A program made the translations under genes and the position numbers. DNA of 5,035 nt. Origin: JAEXNA01 sp041676625 (GTDB taxonomy: Bacteria > Vulcanimicrobiota > Xenobia > Xenobiales > JADMJV01). The notes under the pieces are model-generated. The model was not told the origin of the DNA and did no database searches. It worked only from the letters and a program-made list of their open reading frames with translations. Where the stretch lies: contig JBAYRN010000230.1 in NCBI GenBank assembly GCA_041676625.1, positions 1 through 5,035 of the forward strand, in the 5' to 3' direction. Below are positions 1 to 5,035 of this stretch, piece by piece (within the stretch, counting starts at the first letter, position 1; each line of letters starts with the position of its first letter).

Positions 1-552
1 CCACGCCAGGGGAGGGGCTCCGCAGAAGTGCAGTTGGTCCGGTCCCCGGAGGAACTGGCCCCCTACCTGGGAGATTCGCGATTCTGCTTTCAGGAGTGGC
101 TGCCCGACGATTCCGAGGAGTACACCAGCGGGGTCTATCTGGGCGAAGACGGTCAGGTCAAAGGGATCTGCATCCTGAAGCGGGAGCTCAGGCACGGCTC
201 CACCGTGAAGGCCCAGCGCATCATAAATCGAGACTTCGAAGTCCAACTCACCCGAATCGCTTCTCGGCTTGGCCTCAAGTATCTGAACATTCAGGCGCGC
301 CTCAAGGGCTCGGTCCTTTATCCCTTCGAGTTCAACGGACGCTTCTCGGGCACCACCGGGATCATCTCCCGGGTCTTCAACGCCCCGGAAATGCTGCTCC
401 GGGAATGGTTCCACGGTGAGTCGATCGAACCCATCGATTCAGACGAAGAGTTCATCGCCATGCGATACGACGAAGAGATCTTCACCACCCCGGCGGACAT
501 TGAAGCTTTAATGCAAAGGAGCGAGGATCTTGCCGCAAGCCGTAATTTTTGA
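1..552 (+). CDS. ATP-grasp ligase (CarB/PylC-like fold), 3' part
   Basis: This is the C-terminal 183 residues of an ATP-grasp enzyme. The frame is open from base 1 and the N-terminal part lies outside the window. The GTG at 28 is an internal valine, not a start, because the preceding codons read PRQGRGSAE, which matches the ATP-binding glycine/serine loop (usually KPRxGxGSxGV) directly before VQLVRSPEEL. Further signatures are FQEWLPDDSEEYTSGV (adenine-binding hinge and following strand) and EFNGRFSGTTG at bases 328-360, the metal-binding E-x-N-x-R-F-S-G motif. The family normally has NPR; here it is NGR, with Glu, Asn and Arg kept. ATP-grasp enzymes form an amide or ester bond through an acyl-phosphate intermediate. 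The substrate cannot be read from the sequence. The gene overlaps the following HAD gene by 23 bases, so the two are probably co-translated and may act in one modification step on a sugar. Family assignment is firm, specific role open. Confidence 0.85.
   Translation, partial: PRQGRGSAEVQLVRSPEELAPYLGDSRFCFQEWLPDDSEEYTSGVYLGEDGQVKGICILKRELRHGSTVKAQRIINRDFEVQLTRIASRLGLKYLNIQARLKGSVLYPFEFNGRFSGTTGIISRVFNAPEMLLREWFHGESIEPIDSDEEFIAMRYDEEIFTTPADIEALMQRSEDLAASRNF
515..521 (+). promoter_or_regulatory. Shine-Dalgarno site for the TTG-started HAD gene
   Basis: AAAGGAG lies 8 bases before the TTG at 530, inside the end of the ATP-grasp gene. An in-frame TAA at 509-511 closes the frame upstream, and no ATG or GTG in this frame lies between that stop and the HAD motif I, so this site fixes the start at the TTG. 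Confidence 0.7.
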
Positions 553-1240
553 TTTTGCAGAGACTCTTGCCCACCTGGAACCGGATAAGGGAGAGACACT
601 CCAAAACTTCGTGCTCGAGCGTGGCGGCCCAAAGCTGGATGCGGCTGACATCGGACGAGCCTTCAAATGCCTCGAGGTCACCAACCCCTACAGTTCGGTA
701 GAGATACGGAAAAACGAGCAGCGGGAACATTTCTATCGGCTCTACAATCGCCATTTGTTTCAACTCCTCGGAGTCGAGCATCTCGTTTCGAGCGACGAGT
801 ACTACACCTACGCCATGAGCCGAGAACGACGATGGCAACTCTCCCCCCACGCCCTCCCGCTTTTACGAAAGCTCAAGACTCACTCGGTACCTATCTATCT
901 GGCTTCCAATTTCGACTCCCGACTCCGAAAAATGCTCCAGGAGCTCAAGATCAGTGAATATTTCGAGAAGGTCCTTATCTCCCAGGAAATGATGCTCGAA
1001 AAACCTGACCTCGACTTCTATCGAGCCGTCTTGGAAGCGACTTCTCTTCCGGCTCCTTCGGTTGTTTACATCGGAGACAGTTATTCCCTGGACTTTCTAC
1101 CCGCCCGGCAAACAGGTTTCGCGGCGTATCTGCTGGACCCGCTCGAACTTTACCCCCACCTCGACTTCCGCATTTCGAGCCTGGACGAAGTTGATGCCCT
1201 CATGCTCTCCAAAGTGTCGCTCAAGGACTGCAGTCGATGA
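530..1240 (+). CDS. HAD-superfamily hydrolase with Ala in place of the motif-I acid/base Asp
   Basis: A 236-residue haloacid dehalogenase-fold protein, probably a cytoplasmic phosphatase or other phosphoryl-transfer enzyme. Motif I is VIFDFAETL (residues 5-13): nucleophile Asp8 is present, but the usual second Asp (DxD) is Ala10. Motif II is LASN (Ser126), motif III is EKPD (Lys158), and motif IV is GDSYSLD (Asp183 and Asp188). The helical stretch between motifs I and II, about residues 20-110, fits a C1-type cap. Start TTG at 530 is the only usable one (in-frame stop at 509) and has a good ribosome site. The gene overlaps the ATP-grasp gene by 23 bases and the glycosyltransferase by 4 (ATGA). 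In most HAD phosphatases the second Asp is the general acid/base; phosphonatase carries Ala there and dehalogenases also deviate. The reaction may therefore not be plain phosphomonoester hydrolysis. Fold certain, substrate unknown. Confidence 0.88.
   Translation: MPQAVIFDFAETLAHLEPDKGETLQNFVLERGGPKLDAADIGRAFKCLEVTNPYSSVEIRKNEQREHFYRLYNRHLFQLLGVEHLVSSDEYYTYAMSRERRWQLSPHALPLLRKLKTHSVPIYLASNFDSRLRKMLQELKISEYFEKVLISQEMMLEKPDLDFYRAVLEATSLPAPSVVYIGDSYSLDFLPARQTGFAAYLLDPLELYPHLDFRISSLDEVDALMLSKVSLKDCSR
1223..1227 (+). promoter_or_regulatory. Shine-Dalgarno site for the glycosyltransferase
   Basis: AAGGA lies 9 bases before the ATG at 1237, inside the HAD coding region. It supports this start, which overlaps the HAD stop as ATGA. 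Confidence 0.55.
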
Positions 1241-2193
1241 GCACCTCGCCCACGAGCAAAGACAACGACTTTCTCTTGAGCCTGGTGGTACCGGTCTATT
1301 ATGAGGAGGACTGCATCCACCAGTTCATCACTGAGGTCAGCCGGGTGCTCGATCCCCTGTACAATTGGGAAGTCGTCTTCATCGACGACGGCAGCACCGA
1401 TCGAACCGTGGAGCTGATCAAAGACGCAGCCGCCTCAAACCCCCGGATCAAGCTACTGGTACTCTCCTACAACCACGGCAAGGAAGCCGCTTTCACGGCC
1501 GGTGTGAACCACGCAGAAGGCGACTACCTGCTGTACATGGATCCCGACCTCCAGGACCCCCCAGAAGAGATCCCGATGTTCGTCGAAGAGATTCAGAAGG
1601 GCTATGATCTGGTTTTCGGGGTTCGGGCAGAAAAGAAGGATGGTCTCCTTAACCGGATGTTCTCCGCCCTCTTCTGGTGGCTGCTGGACAAGTTCACGGC
1701 CCTAAAAATTCCTCGGAATATTGCGGTGATGCGTATCTTCAATCGCCGCTTTGCCAACGAGTTTTTGCGCTACAACGAAGCCAATCGGTTCATTGAAGGC
1801 ATGTTTATGCGGGTGGGCATGAAACGAACTACCCTCACCATCTCTCAGCGAGAGCGGTTTGCCGGAGAGAGCAAATTCACGTTTAAACGCAAGCTGGCGC
1901 TGGCCTTGCGGGCCATCTTCGATTACTCCGAACTACCTCTAGCACTGGCCACCAGGTTTGGTATGTTTCTGGTCATCCTCAGTGGATTGGTGGGAATCGT
2001 GCTCGTGGTCCTTCGCGTTTTCTTTATCGAGTTCCAAATCGGTTGGCCTTCGCTTTTTTTAACCCTCACTCTAGGGTTCGGACTACAGATTTTTTTCATG
2101 GGCCTGATCGGTACCTACGTCGGAAAGATCTACCTCGAATCCAAACGTCGCCCTATCTTTTCCGTGAAAGAGTTCATCAACCTGGAGACATGA
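1237..2193 (+). CDS. Family 2 polyprenyl-phosphate glycosyltransferase (GtrB/DPM1-like)
   Basis: A 318-residue membrane-anchored GT-A glycosyltransferase. Family members move a sugar from an NDP-sugar to undecaprenyl (or dolichyl) phosphate at the cytoplasmic face; the lipid-linked sugar then modifies O-antigen, lipid A or other glycans. Visible motifs: LVVPVYYEED (residues 16-25, start of the nucleotide-binding fold), FIDDGSTDRT (48-57, nucleotide binding), MDPDLQDPPE (101-110, the metal-binding D-x-D; the family usually has DADLQDPPE), and RERFAGESKF (205-214, the conserved basic/serine loop before the membrane part). Two hydrophobic segments, about 241-264 and 270-296, form the C-terminal anchor typical of GtrB and Synechocystis GtrB-like enzymes. 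Length is normal for the family. It overlaps both neighbours by ATGA, indicating translational coupling. The transferred sugar cannot be inferred. Gene assignment is firm; ArnC-like or bactoprenol glucosyltransferase are alternatives within the same family. Confidence 0.92.
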   Translation: MSTSPTSKDNDFLLSLVVPVYYEEDCIHQFITEVSRVLDPLYNWEVVFIDDGSTDRTVELIKDAAASNPRIKLLVLSYNHGKEAAFTAGVNHAEGDYLLYMDPDLQDPPEEIPMFVEEIQKGYDLVFGVRAEKKDGLLNRMFSALFWWLLDKFTALKIPRNIAVMRIFNRRFANEFLRYNEANRFIEGMFMRVGMKRTTLTISQRERFAGESKFTFKRKLALALRAIFDYSELPLALATRFGMFLVILSGLVGIVLVVLRVFFIEFQIGWPSLFLTLTLGFGLQIFFMGLIGTYVGKIYLESKRRPIFSVKEFINLET

Positions 2194-2831
2194 GCATCAG
2201 ACTCGCGATCATCGGCTCCAGGGATCTGGCCCAGCTAATCGCTTACCACGCCCGGCAAGCTCACGATTTCCAGATCGTCGGATTTTTCGACGACTTCCGG
2301 GAATCGGGAAATCCTACACCTCTGGGGCCGGTATTGGGAAGCCTGGATTCTATTCAGCGCGATTATCAAGAGGGGCGATTCGACCAGCTTATGGTGGGAA
2401 TAGGCTACAAGCATCTCCAGTTGAGAGAAGAATGCCACACCCGTTTTCGAGAAAAAATTCCCTTTGCCCGGGTGATCAGTTCAGGGTGCTATGTGGACCC
2501 TTCAGCATCGCTGGGAGAAGGAAGCTTCCTTCTCCCCGGCTGCACCCTGGATAGAGGCGTTCAGATCGGAGCGAACTCTGTGTTGAACACCGGGGTGACC
2601 ATCGCCCACGACTCCAGCGTAGGGACCTCCTCCTTTCTGGGCCCCGCGGTTAGTCTGGCGGGCTTTGTCCGGGTGGGCAACCGGTGCTTTCTCGGCATCG
2701 GTACCACCGTCATCGACTCCGTGGAGATAGCCGACGGCACTCAGACCGGAGGAGGCGCAGTGGTCACCAAGACGATCACAGAGCCGGGGCTCTACCTGGG
2801 CGTACCGGCCAGGCTCTACCGCAAAGGATAA
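2190..2831 (+). CDS. NeuD/PglD-family sugar acyltransferase (left-handed beta-helix)
   Basis: A 213-residue acyltransferase, probably acetyl-CoA dependent, acting on a sialic-acid-type sugar or a UDP/dTDP-amino sugar. The N-terminal part (residues 1-90) is a small Rossmann-like sugar-nucleotide domain beginning RLAIIGSRDLAQLIA, with VGFFDD at 30-35. Residues about 100-205 show hexapeptide repeats of the beta-helix (SASLGEGSFL, GVQIGANSVL, SVGTSSFLG, FVRVGNRCFLGIGTTV) ending GLYLGVPARLY, the family's C-terminal signature. The presumed catalytic base is His140 in TIAHDSSVG. The second histidine, usually nine residues further on in PglD/NeuD, is Phe149 here. ATG 2190 is chosen because it overlaps the glycosyltransferase stop (ATGA) and places the Rossmann motif at the N-terminus; a GGAG only 2 bases upstream suggests coupling rather than independent initiation. 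The open frame extends to an ATG at 2043, but those extra 49 residues overlap the previous gene. The 3' end overlaps the opposing gene by 16 bases. Confidence 0.9.
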   Translation: MSIRLAIIGSRDLAQLIAYHARQAHDFQIVGFFDDFRESGNPTPLGPVLGSLDSIQRDYQEGRFDQLMVGIGYKHLQLREECHTRFREKIPFARVISSGCYVDPSASLGEGSFLLPGCTLDRGVQIGANSVLNTGVTIAHDSSVGTSSFLGPAVSLAGFVRVGNRCFLGIGTTVIDSVEIADGTQTGGGAVVTKTITEPGLYLGVPARLYRKG

Positions 2832-4255
2832 AGAGATTCAAACTCTGCTTCCCAATTTGCAGTGAACCCTTTTCCTGCCTTGTAAGTAAGCGTCCCAGCG
2901 TGGTTCCAGGGAGCATCTTCAATTCGATTATTAGCATCGAAATCGATTAAAAAATCCACCAGTGCGAGCTTATAACTTACACTTATCGTATAGTCTTCGA
3001 GATTTACCGTCTCTCTTTCAGCCCACTTTTCTATAAATCTAGACCAGGATTCAAAAACCTGATTTAAGTCGCTACCTTCTCCCCTAAAGTAAAAGGTCTC
3101 AACAACCCAGAGCCGCCCTGTTGTCTCCGGATACTCTGGGTATCCCTTTAACGTATATGTGGGAACCAGCAAAGTCGTTCCGTCTTGCCCAATCAATTCA
3201 AATCGTAGGAGCGGCTTTTGAAGCGTGAAGTGAGCGTCAACATAAACCGGGTGGGGAACTGTACCTATGAAGTTAGATAAGTCATGGTTTCGTTTATGCA
3301 AGAACCGCCTAACCTTACCTGGCCAGGATCTACTTTCGTCCACCCCTGAAAACTCTACAATGTAGAGCAATTGAGAGACGATAAGGACAGCAGAAATCGC
3401 AGCTCCGATTCGGGCTTCTCGCTGATTGTCGGCCCGAGGAACAACTCTAGACCCCTTTGCGAACAACTTCTCCCAAGGGAGATAAATCATATAAAGGGCA
3501 CAAAGCAGGAGGCCGAACCAAGGAATTGGGAAAAAAACAACAATGCCAAGATGAAGTGCAAGCCCTATCAGAACTACAACCGGGCGAAACCGTTTAAAAA
3601 GAACAAGGGGAAATAAGACTTCCAGGGCCAGTGCTGCGTGGCTGGCCAATTTCATAACGATGGGAATCTCGAATGATTCCTGAAAGACACCGGTACTAAA
3701 GTGCGGCATGGCTGCCGGGTAGTAAAATGCCAAACCTTCCATCCAGAGTCGACTTCTGAACTTATGAAAAAGACTGTCAAAGTATATAAGTTCCGTGCCC
3801 AAGAAGATCAGAACGAAGAACCATTTCGAGACATAGTTGGGAGGGGGACTCGCCCTGCACTGTAGGGCGTCAACTGAAAGGGTCGATGACTCGGGTGCGA
3901 ATAAAAAAAGGAAAGAAACGCAATGAATTACATGGTCGATATGATAGTGAAAAGTCACTTTATCGAGGACCACCAAGACGAGTATATAGTTTAAGAACTT
4001 CAGGTAACGGATTTTCCACCCCACCGCCAGCCCTAACGTGATTGCAAGCAAGAGGTGTAGCGCAGCTCTTCCAACCCAATCATGGTCGTCGAAGAAGAAG
4101 TTTCGGTAACGGTATAGTTGAACAAACTCACAAAACGTTACGATAAAAAAGGAAAAGCGAAAGACACTGAGAGCCTGGTGAGACATCGTAAAATCTGGCT
4201 GTAGCCACGCTAAGCATTTCCGCATTATGTAAAGTGTGCTTCTTACCACTTCCAT
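2816..4255 (-). CDS. HTTM-domain (vitamin K-dependent gamma-carboxylase-like) membrane protein
   Basis: A polytopic inner-membrane protein of 479 residues from the ATG at 4255. Hydrophobic segments lie at about 30-48, 64-80, 87-99, 108-120, 145-159, 199-220, 223-243, 245-261 and 283-302, followed by a polar C-terminal domain of about 175 residues. Residues 158-174, YFDSLFHKFRSRLWMEG, match the HTTM signature (roughly YF-x5-K-x5-W-x2-G). Lys165 falls about where the catalytic lysine of mammalian gamma-carboxylase sits. ALHLGIVVFF (residues 233-242) matches the later conserved histidine segment. Bacterial HTTM proteins are mostly of unknown substrate; carboxylation should not be assumed. The start is uncertain: a TTG at 4321 lies inside rmlB, and ATGs at 4255, 4225 and 4186 are all in frame without a strong ribosome site. 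The gene is AT-richer than its neighbours (two sampled 60-base lines give about 35% and 42% GC, against 63-68% in flanking genes) and reversed relative to them, suggesting acquisition by transfer. Confidence 0.8.
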   Translation of the reverse strand: MEVVRSTLYIMRKCLAWLQPDFTMSHQALSVFRFSFFIVTFCEFVQLYRYRNFFFDDHDWVGRAALHLLLAITLGLAVGWKIRYLKFLNYILVLVVLDKVTFHYHIDHVIHCVSFLFLFAPESSTLSVDALQCRASPPPNYVSKWFFVLIFLGTELIYFDSLFHKFRSRLWMEGLAFYYPAAMPHFSTGVFQESFEIPIVMKLASHAALALEVLFPLVLFKRFRPVVVLIGLALHLGIVVFFPIPWFGLLLCALYMIYLPWEKLFAKGSRVVPRADNQREARIGAAISAVLIVSQLLYIVEFSGVDESRSWPGKVRRFLHKRNHDLSNFIGTVPHPVYVDAHFTLQKPLLRFELIGQDGTTLLVPTYTLKGYPEYPETTGRLWVVETFYFRGEGSDLNQVFESWSRFIEKWAERETVNLEDYTISVSYKLALVDFLIDFDANNRIEDAPWNHAGTLTYKAGKGFTANWEAEFESLYPLR

Positions 4256-4315
4256 CCTGCTGGAGTTCACTAATAGGCAGGTCAACACTCCCCCTCGCAG
4301 AAGCCCGACCCCGTC
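4256..4315. promoter_or_regulatory. Divergent intergenic region between the HTTM gene and rmlB
   Basis: These 60 bases separate the likely HTTM start (minus strand) from the rmlB start (plus strand), so any promoter for either gene should lie here or just inside the opposite gene. On the minus strand a TTGACC (the complement of 4280-4285) resembles a -35 box, but no convincing -10 hexamer sits 16-18 bases downstream. A TAATAG at 4271-4276 on the plus strand resembles a -10 without a good -35. Placement is by context; no individual promoter is claimed. Confidence 0.35.
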
Positions 4316-5035
4316 ATGCAATCCCTTCTAATCACCGGTGGGGCAGGCTTTATCGGCTCCCACGTCGTCCGTCATTTTCTCCAGACTCAAGCGGGCCGCT
4401 ACCGTGTCGTCAATCTCGACAGCCTGACCTACGCCGGCAACCTTGAGAACCTCACGGATATTAGTGGAACTCCCAACTACGTCTTTAAGCACGGCGATAT
4501 CAATGACCGGGAGCTGGTCTCGGCCCTATTCGAGGAGTTTGATTTTGACGGAGTGATTCATCTGGCGGCCGAGAGTCACGTGGATCGCTCGATCGATTCC
4601 CCCGGGCAGTTCGTAGAGACCAACGTCATGGGAACGGTTTGCCTTCTGGACATGGCCCGTTCCCACTGGAAGGAGCACAGCGAAGGCCGCTGTTTTTGCC
4701 ACGTTTCGACCGATGAGGTCTACGGGAGTCTGGGGGAGCACGGAAGTTTTTCCGAAGACACGCCTTACGACCCCCGGAGCCCGTACTCGGCCTCCAAGGC
4801 CGCAGCCGATCACCTGGTGAGGGCTTATCATCACACTTACGGCCTACCAGTGAAAATCACAAACTGCTCCAACAACTACGGTAGCCACCAGTTTCCAGAA
4901 AAGCTCATCCCTCTTTGCATATCCCGCATCCTCGACCACCAGCCCATTCCGGTTTACGGCGACGGGCTCAACGTTCGAGACTGGCTTTACGTGGAGGATC
5001 ACGCCCGGGCGATCAGCACCGTTTTTCATTCCGGC
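4316..5035 (+). CDS. rfbB/rmlB: dTDP-glucose 4,6-dehydratase, 5' part
   Basis: The first 240 residues of a protein normally about 330-360 residues long; the frame is still open at the window end. The enzyme converts dTDP-glucose to dTDP-4-keto-6-deoxyglucose using tightly bound NAD+, the second step toward dTDP-rhamnose and many deoxy- and amino-sugars. Extended SDR features are clear: the NAD-binding GGAGFIGSH (residues 8-16), NLDSLTYAGNLENL (33-46, typical of RmlB), the HGDI motif (59-62), HLAAESHVDRSI (82-93), the catalytic STDEVYG (131-137, with Thr132-Asp133-Glu134), PYSASKAAAD (156-165, with Tyr157 and Lys161), NCSNNYGSHQFPEKLIPL (183-200), and GDGLNVRDWLYVEDHARA (215-232). The DEVYG plus AESHVDRSI pair separates RmlB from UDP-glucose epimerases. 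ATG 4316 places the glycine-rich loop at the usual distance; no strong ribosome site precedes it. It is divergent from the HTTM gene and likely begins the next transcription unit. Confidence 0.95.
   Translation, partial: MQSLLITGGAGFIGSHVVRHFLQTQAGRYRVVNLDSLTYAGNLENLTDISGTPNYVFKHGDINDRELVSALFEEFDFDGVIHLAAESHVDRSIDSPGQFVETNVMGTVCLLDMARSHWKEHSEGRCFCHVSTDEVYGSLGEHGSFSEDTPYDPRSPYSASKAAADHLVRAYHHTYGLPVKITNCSNNYGSHQFPEKLIPLCISRILDHQPIPVYGDGLNVRDWLYVEDHARAISTVFHSG

Noticed and set aside
28..30. GTG at 28 as the start of the ATP-grasp gene
   Set aside because: The codons before it encode a recognisable part of the ATP-grasp glycine-rich loop, so the gene starts outside the window.
482..850. Minus-strand 122-residue frame opposite the ATP-grasp/HAD junction
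   Set aside because: The plus strand is coding throughout with clear motifs, and no ribosome site or family match was seen for the reverse frame.
2043..2189. In-frame upstream extension of the acyltransferase from an ATG at 2043
   Set aside because: It lies wholly inside the glycosyltransferase membrane segment in another frame. The family N-terminus (Rossmann IIGS motif) begins right after the ATG at 2190, which has the ATGA overlap.
2832..2846. AGAG/CTCT hairpin just after the acyltransferase stop as a terminator
   Set aside because: Only four base pairs with no T-run; it lies inside the HTTM coding region.
3371..3616. Plus-strand 81-residue lysine- and asparagine-rich frame inside the HTTM gene
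   Set aside because: It is antisense to strongly supported membrane-protein coding sequence, has no family signature, and its composition is what the reverse of hydrophobic codons gives.
4256..4321. TTG start at 4321 for the HTTM gene (501 residues)
   Set aside because: It would begin inside rmlB in antisense. The added residues show no family signature, and ATGs at 4255, 4225 and 4186 are available.
4526..5029. Minus-strand frames of 102 and 61 residues opposite rmlB
   Set aside because: They are reverse-strand shadows of a well-conserved gene and show no recognisable motifs.

Overview
The window is densely coding bacterial DNA from a surface-polysaccharide (O-antigen, capsule or exopolysaccharide) biosynthesis locus. 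Most of it is moderately GC-rich (sampled 60-base lines in the sugar genes run about 63-68% GC). dTDP-glucose 4,6-dehydratase, a polyprenyl-phosphate glycosyltransferase and a NeuD/PglD-type acyltransferase point to a Gram-negative type envelope-glycan locus. No marker in the window allows a firm taxonomic call.

Layout. Bases 1-2831 (+) hold four tightly packed co-directional genes: the 3' part of an ATP-grasp ligase; a HAD-family hydrolase whose TTG start lies inside the ATP-grasp gene (23-base overlap); a GtrB/DPM1-like family 2 glycosyltransferase (ATGA overlap); and a left-handed beta-helix sugar O/N-acyltransferase (ATGA overlap). They almost certainly form one translationally coupled operon. 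Bases 2816 to about 4255 (-) hold one long membrane protein of the HTTM family (bacterial relatives of vitamin K-dependent gamma-carboxylase). It has a clearly AT-richer composition and runs against the operon. Bases 4316-5035 (+) hold the first 240 residues of RmlB/RfbB, which runs off the window end.

How the genes may work together. RmlB makes dTDP-4-keto-6-deoxyglucose, the precursor of rhamnose and of several amino- and deoxy-sugars. The acyltransferase would acylate an amino or hydroxy sugar. The glycosyltransferase would load a sugar on undecaprenyl phosphate for transfer across the membrane. The ATP-grasp ligase and the HAD protein look like a paired modification step (ligation plus phosphate chemistry) on a sugar or sugar substituent; this is inference.

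The points most worth attention are the inverted, compositionally foreign HTTM gene wedged between two sugar genes with almost no spare sequence, and the HAD protein whose second motif-I aspartate is replaced by alanine. No RNA gene, CRISPR array, IS element or strong terminator was seen. There is no gene-free stretch longer than about 60 bases.
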